Source: CAZOZZ01 sp965262425 (GTDB taxonomy: Bacteria; Acidobacteriota; Terriglobia; 20CM-2-55-15). From it: a stretch of 64,000 nt of DNA. The notes below the pieces were generated by a model, which saw nothing but the letters and a program-made list of their open reading frames with translations, was not told where the DNA came from and did not search any database. Of the stretch, positions 27,372-35,092 are shown in pieces; within the stretch, counting starts at the first letter, position 1; the number at the start of each line of letters is the position of its first letter. The stretch lies in assembly GCA_965262425.1 (NCBI GenBank), contig OZ253536.1:806001-870000 (forward strand). Direction: 5' to 3'. A program made the position numbers and the translations under genes.

Positions 27372-28010
27372 ATGTTTGATCTGTTTCAGAAATGGGCCAC
27401 CGACGAAGATGTTACCAGTGTTACCACCCCTGTTACCGCCGGCGAAAACCGTAAGTGCCATAAAAAGAACGATGTTACCACTCTTACCACTGTTACTACC
27501 CAGGAAGGAGTAACCTGCAAAAAATCTGCAAATCAGGACAAAACATCTCCGAATCAGGAAATCGCACCGGACACTACTAAAAAGGTGGTAACGCCGGTAA
27601 CAGTGGTAACAGAATCCGCAACTGAAAGTAAACTCAGCAACTTAGCAGGTCCGGATCCTGTTACCACCCAGCCCGAAAAGGTGGTAACGCCGGCTTCCCG
27701 CCCGATTCATTCAGACCTGAAGGAGTCGACCGATCTATCTCCCTGGCGAAACCTCCAGCTGTCGGAACTGGAAGAGATGGACGTGGCAATCAAGATCGAA
27801 TCCGACGCCTTTGGTGATCTGTGGCTCGTGTCCGGAGAAGGTTCAAGGCGGCTGGCCGATACCGATGATCCGGTTTACACCGTTCCCGAAGCACGGCGGA
27901 TGATCGGATTGCCGGGGGAACTGGTGAGGCAGATCCACAGCTTCAAGAAGTCATTCAGCGGCGTGATCGAACACGTCCAACCGGACAACGAACAGGGGAG
28001 AGAAGAATGA
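27372..28010 (+). CDS. Island protein with Val/Thr-rich repeats encoded by an iteron-like array
   Basis: 212 residues from the ATG at 27372, overlapping the DUF927 stop (27377-27379), so translation is coupled. Residues 10-105 are dominated by 'VTTPVT', 'VTTLTTVTTQ', 'VVTPVTVVTE' segments, which follow from GTTACC/GGTAAC hexamers in the DNA rather than from a known fold. The C-terminal 100 residues ('AIKIESDAFGDLWLVSGEGS', 'YTVPEARRMIGLPGELVRQI') look globular. Similar low-complexity genes next to DUF927 helicases may double as replication-origin DNA (inference). I do not recognise a named family. Confidence 0.65.
   Translation: MFDLFQKWATDEDVTSVTTPVTAGENRKCHKKNDVTTLTTVTTQEGVTCKKSANQDKTSPNQEIAPDTTKKVVTPVTVVTESATESKLSNLAGPDPVTTQPEKVVTPASRPIHSDLKESTDLSPWRNLQLSELEEMDVAIKIESDAFGDLWLVSGEGSRRLADTDDPVYTVPEARRMIGLPGELVRQIHSFKKSFSGVIEHVQPDNEQGREE
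27411..27688. repeat. Iteron-like cluster of GTTACC / GGTAAC hexamers
   Basis: GTTACC at 27411, 27420, 27432, 27474 and 27660; GGTAAC at 27587, 27596, 27605 and 27683, plus near-matches at 27483, 27492 and 27507. Nine exact sites in 278 bp are far above chance. Forward sites lead and inverted sites follow, several embedded in TGTTACCAC/GTGGTAAC. Candidate replication origin for the DUF927 helicase. Confidence 0.6.
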
Positions 28011-28099
28011 CCCGATGTGCACGTTGCGACGAGAAACGCGACTGTGGGGCATACACCGCCCACCTGATACGAAAGGGGAAACTTGTTGGCAAAAGTTAA
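28007..28099 (+). CDS. Tiny Cys-containing ORF (30 aa)
   Basis: ATGA overlap with the preceding stop. It reads 'MTRCARCDEKRDCGAYTAHL' and ten more residues. CxxC plus a third Cys suggests a small metal-binding knuckle. It is supported mainly by the coupled start, with GGGGAGAGAAGA upstream; it could be spurious. Confidence 0.35.
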   Translation: MTRCARCDEKRDCGAYTAHLIRKGKLVGKS

Positions 28100-28104
28100 C
28101 TTTT
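28091..28104. promoter_or_regulatory. 14-bp perfect palindrome, possible operator
   Basis: AAAAGTTAACTTTT is fully self-complementary, about 26 bp before the next gene. Its symmetry suits a dimeric repressor; no promoter is evident beside it. Confidence 0.35.
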
Positions 28105-28129
28105 CCCCGTAATTTTCACCGAGCACCCC

Positions 28130-28531
28130 ATGAACCCCGAAGCGATGGAGAAAAACAACTTGAAAAAACCTGAAGTCCGAAACCGTGGTCGACTCCGTAA
28201 CGGGAACCCCGGGGGCGATTTCATGAAGGCCCCTCGATGTGGGGCAAAGAACCGGCAAGGGAACCCCTGTCGGTGTCCCGCAATGCGTGGAAAATCCCGA
28301 TGTCGGCTGCATGGCGGCAGAAGCACCGGGGCAAAGACGGCTCAAGGGATCCAGGCGATCAGGCAAGCGAATTGGAAACACGGCCTGAGATCGGAACGGC
28401 TACAGCGCGAATGTAGGATTCACGCGGCGAAAGAGTGGAAGGCACAAGGCTTCGGGCTCTTAGGAGGAATAGTTGGATATCGCGTTAAAGGGATTTGTCG
28501 GGGCGGGCCGCCGAAGGAATGGGCGGAGTGA
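28130..28531 (+). CDS. HGGxxTG-motif phage protein
   Basis: 133 residues. The motif block 'CGAKNRQGNPCRCPAMRGKS' followed by 'CRLHGGRSTGAKTAQG' (four Cys, HGG, STG) defines a small family common in prophages and satellites next to terminase genes; its function is unestablished, possibly zinc-dependent nucleic-acid binding. The N-terminal 30 residues are charged and the real start may be the internal ATG before 'KAPRCG'. It ends 2 bp before the terminase small subunit. Confidence 0.75.
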   Translation: MNPEAMEKNNLKKPEVRNRGRLRNGNPGGDFMKAPRCGAKNRQGNPCRCPAMRGKSRCRLHGGRSTGAKTAQGIQAIRQANWKHGLRSERLQRECRIHAAKEWKAQGFGLLGGIVGYRVKGICRGGPPKEWAE

Positions 28532-28533
28532 AA

Positions 28534-29088
28534 ATGGGCAAGAAGCTAACAGACAAGCGGCAACGGTTCGTCGAGGAATACCTGATCGACCTCAGCGCGA
28601 CACAGGCGGCAATGAGGGCGGGATACAGCGCGAAGACAGCGAAACAGCAAGGCCTGAGGCTGTTGAGGAATGTTGAGGTCGCTGCCGCAATCGAGAGAGC
28701 AAAGGCCGCACGATCGGAACGCACCGAAATCACGGCCGACTACGTTCTCAGGGAATACCGGGAAATATGGGAAGCCGAGATCACCGACATCCTCACACCC
28801 GATTGGACGCTGAAACCGCTGGATCAGTGGCCGAACATTTGGCGCAAGATGACGACACCTAGCGAGGTGAAGGACGTGATGGAGCGAAGCAAGGACGGTG
28901 GAGACGCTTCTTGGGACAAAATCGGCGAACTCATCAAATTCAACATGTTCCCGAAGGCGGAAGCGCTGAAGAAGATCGGCGAGCACACCATGGTCCGGGC
29001 GTTCCAGAAAGACTTGCAGGTGGATCACTCTGGCGACATCACGTTCCGATGGCTGACAGCGGAGGATGAGGACGGAGGCAACACATGA
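28534..29088 (+). CDS. Phage terminase small subunit
   Basis: 184 residues from the ATG at 28534 (GGAG upstream); an in-frame ATG at 28495 is less likely. The N-terminal 'LTDKRQRFVEEYLIDLSATQ', 'AMRAGYSAKTAKQQGLRLL' is the terminase_2 HTH domain that recognises packaging DNA, followed by a helical oligomerisation region. It normally works with a large-subunit ATPase/nuclease, which is absent downstream. A lone small subunit is a known device of phage satellites for redirecting helper packaging (inference). Confidence 0.9.
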   Translation: MGKKLTDKRQRFVEEYLIDLSATQAAMRAGYSAKTAKQQGLRLLRNVEVAAAIERAKAARSERTEITADYVLREYREIWEAEITDILTPDWTLKPLDQWPNIWRKMTTPSEVKDVMERSKDGGDASWDKIGELIKFNMFPKAEALKKIGEHTMVRAFQKDLQVDHSGDITFRWLTAEDEDGGNT

Positions 29089-29252
29089 CGATTGATTTGT
29101 TGGGTGATCCGGAGGCGGCGCGAACGCGGACCCTCAAGGAGCTTGTCTGCCGTCCTGAAAGGGTGCGGAATACTAAGGAAGTATCACGGAAAACCGGCAA
29201 ATGCCGACGGTGCATCAACTTGCGTGGCGGGCACAGTTCCGGGTGCGGATAG
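29085..29252 (+). CDS. Short Cys-rich ORF after the terminase gene (55 aa)
   Basis: ATGA overlap with the terminase stop. It reads 'MTIDLLGDPEAARTRTLKEL', then a Cys-bearing tail with 'GKCRRCINL'. It may be a real small protein or the head of a deleted gene; nothing downstream resembles a large terminase. Another weak frame, 29294-29461 ('MRMNLSAKDLILLCGIPSET'), follows. Confidence 0.35.
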   Translation: MTIDLLGDPEAARTRTLKELVCRPERVRNTKEVSRKTGKCRRCINLRGGHSSGCG

Positions 29253-29454
29253 GGTGCAGAATTGGCGAAATTCGGTCCTTCTTTGAGGAAGAAATGCGAA
29301 TGAATTTGAGCGCAAAGGATTTGATTCTTCTGTGTGGGATACCGTCCGAGACATTCGACGAGGCGACGGCCGCGGCCCTCAAAACGAGCGGGAAGGTCGG
29401 AACGGTTCGAACGCGGCTACGTCCCGAACCTTCTTTATCTGGAGTAATAACAGC

Positions 29455-31497
29455 GTGTTAGACTGCTTGACCGAAGCGAACATCAATCAAGACCTCTTGG
29501 AGGGAAAGGTGAACGTCAACGTAGTGGGTCGCGTCAGGAACACGAGAGCGCCATCGAGTCCCTTGCTTCCTGTTTACGAAGCGATCGTCAACTCAATACA
29601 TGCTATCGATGACGTGAAAACGCACGATAGCCTTATCACAATTCAGATCGTGCGAGGCCAAGATGCGCAGAAGTCGCTGGACGACGAAGACCCAGCACGC
29701 CCCGGACCAGTACAGGGTTTTATCATTCGGGACAACGGGGTCGGCTTTGTTGACGAGAATTATCGTTCTTTCGTCGAGTCTGATTCTCAACGCAGGGCAT
29801 TGTTGGGGGGAAAGGGCGTTGGGCGGTTCGTCTGGCTGAAGGTTTTTGATAGAGCGGAGATCGAAAGTGTCTTTAGGGACGGTAGCGAATTCCGCCGGCG
29901 TTATTTTCGGTTTGAGCTGACCCCCGAAGGGATCACAAATCACAGGGTGGAAGCGACCGATCGTGGTTCAAGGGAAACTGTGGTCAGACTGATCGGACTG
30001 AGTGAGCAGTATCGGGGGCGGTGTCCGCGTGACGCACGTGCAATTGCTGGGCATATCATTGACCACTGCCTCGAATACTTTGCCCTTGGCCTATGTCCGG
30101 CCATCCGCCTCGAAGATCCCGATGGTGATGGCCCGATCGGTCTCAATGACCTCTATTCCGACGAATTCGAGACTGCCTCAACTGTGGACGAGCTCACCGT
30201 TAAGGGGAGTTCCTTGAAGCTCCAGCATGTGCGACTGAAACCTCGATCTGGATTAGATCACAGGATTCATTTTTGCGCCCACAAACGCTCCGTACTGTCG
30301 AAACGACTCAGCTCCGAATTGATCGGCCTGGAAGGACCTCTGCCCGCGGATCAGGGTCACTTTGTTTACGCAGGGTACGTGTCTGGTGAGTTGCTGGACG
30401 ACGACGTGACGTCTGACCGGACATCTTTCCACATGTACGGGGACACGGAAGCCGTATTGGGGCGCGCCGTGGGGTGGGATGACGTTTACAGAAAGTCTCT
30501 CGAGCGATGCGACGCATACCTTTCAGAATTCACATCATCTGTCATAGCCAAAAAGCGTGAGCGCGTCATTTCCTACGTCAATAACGAGGCTCCACATTAC
30601 CGACGACTTATCAAACACAGAGAGGCAAGTATCAACGCCATCAAACCGAATCTTCCGGATAGAGATCTGGAAATCGAGCTCTACAAAGTTGAGCAGGAAT
30701 ACGATGCCGACCTGCGCAGGCAACGTGAGACGTTAGTGTCCCGGGAAGAAGGCCAGACCTTCGAAGTCAGCGACTTTATGCTGGAATGGAATGAGGCTGG
30801 TGCCGCGACTTTGGCTCGTTACGTTGCCCACAGGAAGGCAACCCTCGAATTGCTGGACCACCGACTGGGTGTGGACGAGGCCGGAAAGAACTTCTTGGAG
30901 GAAGCGATTCACAAAATGATCTTTCCGATGAGGGTGACCTCAGGTGATGTGGAGCCCGACTCGGACAACCTATGGATCATTGACGAGAAACTTTCGTATC
31001 ACCACTTCCTGGCTTCTGACCTCCCGTTCAGTCGGATGAAGCCGGCAATCGAGTCGGACAGTCGCAAAGAACCCGACCTCGCAATATTCAAGACGGCATC
31101 GGTGTTTGTGGAGGGTGACGCGCCTTTCCAATCGGTCGTCATAGTCGAATTCAAAAGGCCGTCGAGGGACGACTATGACGACAAAGACAATCCAATTGTT
31201 CAAGCGCTGGACTATATCGAACAGATTAAGTCGTCGAAGGCAAAGAATGCGCGAGGGAAGACGATACAGGTGCCCTTGGGCGTCCGGTATTACGTCTACA
31301 CCGTTTGTGACATTACTTCTAGCCTAAAGAAAGTGCTTGAGCGCCGGAACTTCAAATTGACCCCCGATGGGGACGGTTTCTTTTTCGTCATGGAGACATA
31401 TAACGCCTACATTGAAGTCGTGTCGTATTCGAAACTACTTCGGGACGCAAAACAACGGAACCGTGCGTTTTTCCACCGGCCGGGGATTATGCGCTGA
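29455..31497 (+). CDS. GHKL ATPase fused to a putative PD-(D/E)XK nuclease (defence candidate)
   Basis: About 680 residues from GTG 29455, placed 10 bp after GGAG; a longer frame from 29332 overlaps weak ORFs and lacks a ribosome-binding site. The N-terminal GHKL fold is clear: N box 'YEAIVNSIHAI', 'IRDNGVGF' and 'GGKGVGRF' for ATP binding. A central region of about 300 residues includes coiled-coil-like 'KKRERVISYVNNEAPHYRRL'. Near the C-terminus 'EPDLAIFKTASVF' and 'SVVIVEFKRPSRDDY' give the D..ExK pattern of a PD-(D/E)XK nuclease. Hsp90/MutL/MORC-type ATPases with nucleases recur in phage defence. Location in an island beside an integrase supports that; substrate and trigger are unknown, and I know no named system with exactly this layout. 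Confidence 0.75.
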   Translation: MLDCLTEANINQDLLEGKVNVNVVGRVRNTRAPSSPLLPVYEAIVNSIHAIDDVKTHDSLITIQIVRGQDAQKSLDDEDPARPGPVQGFIIRDNGVGFVDENYRSFVESDSQRRALLGGKGVGRFVWLKVFDRAEIESVFRDGSEFRRRYFRFELTPEGITNHRVEATDRGSRETVVRLIGLSEQYRGRCPRDARAIAGHIIDHCLEYFALGLCPAIRLEDPDGDGPIGLNDLYSDEFETASTVDELTVKGSSLKLQHVRLKPRSGLDHRIHFCAHKRSVLSKRLSSELIGLEGPLPADQGHFVYAGYVSGELLDDDVTSDRTSFHMYGDTEAVLGRAVGWDDVYRKSLERCDAYLSEFTSSVIAKKRERVISYVNNEAPHYRRLIKHREASINAIKPNLPDRDLEIELYKVEQEYDADLRRQRETLVSREEGQTFEVSDFMLEWNEAGAATLARYVAHRKATLELLDHRLGVDEAGKNFLEEAIHKMIFPMRVTSGDVEPDSDNLWIIDEKLSYHHFLASDLPFSRMKPAIESDSRKEPDLAIFKTASVFVEGDAPFQSVVIVEFKRPSRDDYDDKDNPIVQALDYIEQIKSSKAKNARGKTIQVPLGVRYYVYTVCDITSSLKKVLERRNFKLTPDGDGFFFVMETYNAYIEVVSYSKLLRDAKQRNRAFFHRPGIMR

Positions 31498-31547
31498 TAG
31501 CAATCGGCGCAGGCGGCACTCGCCAGCCTAGTTCCGGCAAATCACCC

Positions 31548-31814
31548 GTGACGAAGAAGAAAGCAGCCAAGAAGGCAACAACCAAGAAGAAGGCGAGGGT
31601 GCCGAAGGACGTGAGCCTGGTGACGTGTCCACATTGTGGGGAGGTTCTTCCGCCCGAAGTGTTCGAGCAGCACAGCAAGCTCGATGCGCAGAAGAGAGGA
31701 AAGAAGGGCGGCAAGACGACTGCCAAGAAGGGTCCAGATCATTATAGGAAGTTGCAGAGCCTGAGAAAGTCAAAACGGGGCGGTCGTCCCCGTAAGGATC
31801 AAGACAAGAAGTAG
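31548..31814 (+). CDS. Lys-rich zinc-finger/AT-hook-like small protein (88 aa)
   Basis: GTG start 50 bp after the GHKL-nuclease gene. The first 18 residues are a Lys/Ala tail, followed by 'LVTCPHCGEVLPPEVFEQHS' (a C2H-type finger, CxxC...H) and a C-terminal 'KRGGRPRKDQ' AT-hook-like motif, indicating a DNA-binding protein. It may be an accessory or regulator of the upstream gene, given the spacing and common strand. Confidence 0.6.
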   Translation: MTKKKAAKKATTKKKARVPKDVSLVTCPHCGEVLPPEVFEQHSKLDAQKRGKKGGKTTAKKGPDHYRKLQSLRKSKRGGRPRKDQDKK

Positions 31815-31927
31815 GAGGCGTGAGCGCAATATGACGGTTCAGCATTGTGCTTGAAAACAAGGAGATGCTCGTTGTTTAATAGAGCTACACCGTCCCTGGT
31901 GAATACGCATCAAAAGGAGGTAGCCGA

Positions 31928-32044
31928 ATGACGTTGGAAGGATTGCTGAGAGAGGCAGACGTGAGGCACCTAAGCGAAGCGAGGGAAATCTTGACAGCCG
32001 TGCTGTCGTTGACCCAGAAGCGGCAGAAGAAAGGAGGGCAGTAA
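31928..32044 (+). CDS. 38-aa protein directly upstream of integrase 2
   Basis: The ATG at 31928 is preceded by a strong ribosome-binding site AAAGGAGG (31913-31920). It reads 'MTLEGLLREADVRHLSEARE' and 18 more residues, and ends 1 bp before the integrase GTG. Predicted helical and charged. The position suggests an excisionase-like or regulatory peptide for the integrase, but there is no recognisable domain. Confidence 0.55.
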   Translation: MTLEGLLREADVRHLSEAREILTAVLSLTQKRQKKGGQ

Positions 32045-32045
32045 G

Positions 32046-33194
32046 GTGGGAGTCAAGGTACGAGAAAAGGTCACGGGTAGCGGCGTCTACTGGGTCTTCG
32101 TCAGCCACAACGGCCGAAGGACTTCAAGGCAGGTCGGTAGCAAGAAAGCTGCCCTCAAGGTGAAGACTCAGATCGACGCACGGTTGACTCTCGAGGAGGA
32201 GTTCTTGCCGGAGAAGCAACCTACTCTTCCGACAGTCGGGGAGTATTACCAGACGTTCCGGAAAGCCTACCTTCTTCCCGCAACTCGGCCGTCTACACAG
32301 CGGAGTTACGAATCCAGCTTTCGAGTTCACATATTGCCGACGTTCGGGAAGCTGAGACTCGATCAGATCACCTCCAGGAAGATGGAAGCGTTCATCTCTG
32401 ATCTGGTCGTCAACAAGAAGCTGGCGAAACACAGCATTGAGACGATCGTGAAGGAAGTCCGGAAGATGTTCAATCACGCCAAGAAACACAAACTCGTCAT
32501 CGAGAATCCGGCTGTCGGTTTGTCGGAACTTTATCGCCAGGCGCCAACGCGAAACGAAGACGTGAACCCGCTCACGGCCGACGAGGTTCCCGTGTTCCTC
32601 AACGCAGCGCGTGACCACGCTCCCGGCTTCTACGTACTCTTCCTACTGGCCATTCACACCGGCCTGAGGATAGGTGAAACCTGTGGGCTGAAGTGGGGCG
32701 ACATCGATTTCAACGGACGGTTCCTGACAGTCCAGCGCAGCATCGATCGCGTGCATAAGAAGATCTTGCGACCTAAGAACGGCAAGAATCGACGTGTGGA
32801 CATCTCAGACGAACTCCTGGAGGAGTTGACGCTGCTGAAGCGACACCGGAAAGAAGAGTATCTCGGCAAGGGTCAGAATACGATTCCAGATTGGGTGTTT
32901 GTCGACAGGGAGGGCGATTGGCTGGACGCGGACGTCATCCGGGAAGGTCCGTTCCATCGCGTCCTGGAGAAGGCCGGGTTGCGACACATGCGGCTCCATG
33001 ACCTTCGGCACAGCTACGCCTCGTTGTTGCTAACCGCCGGCACACCGATTGCCTACATCTCCGAACAGATGGGACACGCGAGCATCCAGCTCACGGTGAA
33101 CCTGTATGGCCACCTCCAGCCGGGAGCGAATCGGCATCACCTTGCCAACCTGCCGGGCCTCGAACAACCCACCGCAATCGCCAATAAGGCTTGA
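32046..33194 (+). CDS. Tyrosine recombinase/integrase 2 (intact)
   Basis: 382 residues from GTG 32046 (AAAGGAGGGC upstream). An AP2/arm-type N-terminus, SAM-like core-binding domain (about 65-160), and a complete catalytic domain: Arg in 'HTGLRIGETCGLKW', 'LHDLRHSYASLLL' (His-x-x-Arg), 'MGHASIQLTVNLYGHLQ' with the second His and nucleophilic Tyr. It resembles phage and ICE integrases. Unlike the tRNA-proximal integrase it is intact, so it may belong to a second, nested element whose attachment sites I could not identify. Nothing is recognisable in 33195-33358. Confidence 0.93.
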   Translation: MGVKVREKVTGSGVYWVFVSHNGRRTSRQVGSKKAALKVKTQIDARLTLEEEFLPEKQPTLPTVGEYYQTFRKAYLLPATRPSTQRSYESSFRVHILPTFGKLRLDQITSRKMEAFISDLVVNKKLAKHSIETIVKEVRKMFNHAKKHKLVIENPAVGLSELYRQAPTRNEDVNPLTADEVPVFLNAARDHAPGFYVLFLLAIHTGLRIGETCGLKWGDIDFNGRFLTVQRSIDRVHKKILRPKNGKNRRVDISDELLEELTLLKRHRKEEYLGKGQNTIPDWVFVDREGDWLDADVIREGPFHRVLEKAGLRHMRLHDLRHSYASLLLTAGTPIAYISEQMGHASIQLTVNLYGHLQPGANRHHLANLPGLEQPTAIANKA

Positions 33195-33422
33195 ATTCCG
33201 GACCCTCCCTGCACCCTGGCAACGAACCGGCTTGGGTGTGGACTCTCACCCCGCGCTTAAGTCGCTGAACAGTAAGTTGGTTATGCGGGGAAAATGCGCC
33301 CGCCAAAATCTGTGCATGATACTAAGGGCATATAAAGCGAGTTCATTGACCCCAACCCTGAGGTGCTCCCCAAAATTCGGACAGGTCGCTAAGGTGTAAA
33401 ATCGCTGCCTCGGGAGAGGCAG

Positions 33423-33716
33423 ATGAAGAAGAGACAGAGGAAGCAGTACAGCGCCGATCTGAAGGCGAAGATCGCGGTGGAGGCGGTGAAGGGACAGCGA
33501 ACGATCCAGGAGATCGCCTCCAACTACGGGGTCCACCCGAATATGGTGACAAAGTGGAAGAAGCAGTTGCTCGATGGCGCATCGGAGATCTTCTCGAACG
33601 GGAAGACACAATCGATGGAAGCCGATGAAGAAGTCCGGACCGAACTTTACCAAGAGATCGGAAAGTTGCACGTCGAGGTGGATTGGTTGAAAAAAAAGTC
33701 CGGACTTTCACGTTAG
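33423..33716 (+). CDS. IS3 OrfA
   Basis: 97 residues. HTH_28-type domain 'KKRQRKQYSADLKAKIAVEA', 'TIQEIASNYGVHPNMVTKWK' followed by a leucine-zipper-like segment ('ELYQEIGKLHVEVDWLKKK'). It binds the IS ends. Its 3' end contains the slippery run that feeds ribosomes into orfB. Confidence 0.94.
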   Translation: MKKRQRKQYSADLKAKIAVEAVKGQRTIQEIASNYGVHPNMVTKWKKQLLDGASEIFSNGKTQSMEADEEVRTELYQEIGKLHVEVDWLKKKSGLSR

Positions 33717-34603
33717 GACAACGACGGCCATGGATCGAATCAAGCGACAAGAAACTGAGCATCACCGAGCAGTGCCGGTTGGCGGGAGTGTCCCGGTCGG
33801 GACTCTACTACACGCCTGTTGGCGAGAGCGCCGAGAACCTGGAGTTGATGCGTCTGTTGGACGAGCAGTACACACGGACGCCGTTCTACGGCGTGCGGCG
33901 GATGACTCACTGGCTGGAGAATCAAGGTCACCGGGTCAATGCGAAACGAGTACGACGGCTCATGCGGCAGATGGGACTGGAAGCGATCTATCCCAAACCG
34001 CGGTTGTCGACGCCGGCACCGGGACATCGGATCTATCCGTACCAGCTACGGGGGCTGAGGATCGATCGCCCAGACATGGTGTGGGCCACCGATATCACGT
34101 ATATCCGTCTGCGGCAGGGGTTTATCTATCTGGTGGCGATCATGGACTGGTACAGCCGGTATGTGCTGGCCTGGGAGGTTTCAGTATCGATGGACAGCGC
34201 TTTCTGCGTGTCGGCATTGGACTGGGCCCTGAGGCATGCGCAACCGGAGATCTTCAACTCGGATCAGGGTTCTCAGTTCACCAGCGATGCGTTTACGAGC
34301 CGACTCGAAGGCGAGGGCATCCGGATCAGCATGGACGGCCGGGGCCGGTTCCTGGACAACATTTTCGTCGAACGTCTATGGCGAACGGTGAAGTACGAGG
34401 AAGTGTACCTGAAGGACTACATGAGCGTTCCCGAGGCGGTCTCGAACCTGACTGTCTATTTCAGATTTTACAATCAGGAACGCGGTCATCAGGTATTCGA
34501 CTATCAGACACCCGAGGCGATGTACTTTCAAAGTACGAGGAGTACGGCATCGGTCAAGAAAGCAGCCATACTCCAGGTTGCCCCAGACGGCGAACGCCGT
34601 TGA
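33683..34603 (+). CDS. IS3 OrfB transposase (DDE)
   Basis: About 306 codons in the -1 frame relative to OrfA, normally made as an OrfAB fusion. HTH_21 'PFYGVRRMTHWLENQGHRVN', rve core with Asp in 'WATDITYIRL', Asp in 'IFNSDQGSQFTS', Glu in 'NIFVERLWRTVKYEEVY'. All three catalytic acids are present and the frame is intact, so the element is probably active. Confidence 0.94.
   Translation: MVEKKVRTFTLGQRRPWIESSDKKLSITEQCRLAGVSRSGLYYTPVGESAENLELMRLLDEQYTRTPFYGVRRMTHWLENQGHRVNAKRVRRLMRQMGLEAIYPKPRLSTPAPGHRIYPYQLRGLRIDRPDMVWATDITYIRLRQGFIYLVAIMDWYSRYVLAWEVSVSMDSAFCVSALDWALRHAQPEIFNSDQGSQFTSDAFTSRLEGEGIRISMDGRGRFLDNIFVERLWRTVKYEEVYLKDYMSVPEAVSNLTVYFRFYNQERGHQVFDYQTPEAMYFQSTRSTASVKKAAILQVAPDGERR
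33692..33698 (+). promoter_or_regulatory. Programmed -1 ribosomal frameshift site
   Basis: The heptamer A-AAA-AAG in the OrfA frame, inside eight consecutive A (33690-33697), is the usual slippery sequence of IS3 elements and lets OrfA be extended into OrfB. Confidence 0.85.
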
Positions 34604-34606
34604 CAG

Positions 34607-34800
34607 GCGATCCTGGCGCGATCTTTTCTCTGGAAGTGTTTATCGGAGGCGAAAAGAAAGAAAAGAGAACCAAAAAAGAAAGAAAGCTGCAGCCTGTGGA
34701 AACTGCCGCCGCTGATGGAAATCCTCAAAAAGGATTTCCACAACGGCTTGAAAACAGCCTCGGAGACTCGGCTTTTTCACAGTTCCCACAGGCTCGGCGA
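34607..34800 (+). other. Structured module shared with IS21 and ISL3 (IS3 version)
   Basis: It begins 3 bp after the orfB stop with GCGATCCTGGCGCGA (same 15 bases as 21775-21789), then an A/G-rich stretch and a cloverleaf at 34691-34794. The outer stem AGCCTGTGG+AACTG pairs with CAGTT+CCACAGGCT. Hairpin 1 is TGGAAATCCT..AGGATTTCCA (10 perfect pairs); hairpin 2 is TGAAAACAGCC..GGCTTTTTCA. It is followed by CGGCGA. Confidence 0.72.
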
Positions 34801-34957
34801 CGGGTAAAACATCAACCCATTTCAACGGCAGCGATCCACCTTAAGATCCGGGATTTTCTGTCCGAAGAATGGGGAGCCCCTCACCCCTTCCTCCCGTACT
34901 ATTTACGCAAGTTTTCAAAACCATGGCGACGGAACGCCTCAGAACAACGCGCAGCTT

Positions 34958-35050
34958 ATGGCTCTTACGTCAGGCACCCAACTCGGCAGTTACGAGATCC
35001 TCCCCCCGCTCGGCAAGGGCGGTATGGGAGAGGTGTGGCGTGCGGACACG
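34958..35050 (+). pseudogene. N-terminal fragment of a Ser/Thr protein kinase
   Basis: 31 codons, 'MALTSGTQLGSYEILPPLGK' then 'GGMGEVWRADT', match the start of the kinase lobe (Gly-rich loop GKGGMGEV) of the large Ser/Thr kinases abundant in Acidobacteriota. The similarity stops abruptly, and the same frame runs on into the next gene's leader. A recombination or deletion scar at the junction of the IS3 element and the cargo block. Confidence 0.7.
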
Positions 35051-35092
35051 CATCGTCCACACAGGCCCAGAAGTCAGATCACGGATGGAACA

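Larger units (their letters stand above)
22589..27379 (+). pseudogene. DUF3854/DUF927 primase-helicase, split by two tandem IS630 copies
   Basis: The N-terminal part (22589-24065, ATG after GAGAGAGG) has a DUF3854/Toprim-like domain ('VVFVEAYTSALSIDAL', 'DVLIAFDSNVNSNDSV', 'DVNGPDDFLAVY') and the start of DUF927 with Walker A 'GGSRTGKTTAARV'. The C-terminal part (26373-27379) continues with Walker B 'LLCLDEMGQVDP', 'EWRLLFLSTGEITL' and a winged-helix-like end. Excising 24066-26370 plus one TA joins 'RTWRAT' to 'SNGLESVAVSH' without loss, giving about 828 codons. DUF927 proteins are replication helicases of phages, satellites and plasmids. The insertion separates Walker A from Walker B, so autonomous replication of the island is presumably lost. 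Confidence 0.9.
33359..34883 (+). mobile_element. IS3-family element
   Basis: 1525 bp. Termini TGAGGTGCTCCCCA and the complement of TGAGGGGCTCCCCA, both followed by a TTCGGACAG block. 3-bp duplication CCC (33356-33358, 34884-34886). It contains orfA, orfB joined by a frameshift signal, and a non-coding tail with the structured module shared with IS21. Confidence 0.92.

Noticed and set aside
27411..27688. GTTACC array as a CRISPR or MITE
   Set aside because: Hexamers are too short and irregularly spaced for CRISPR, and there are no inverted termini or duplications.
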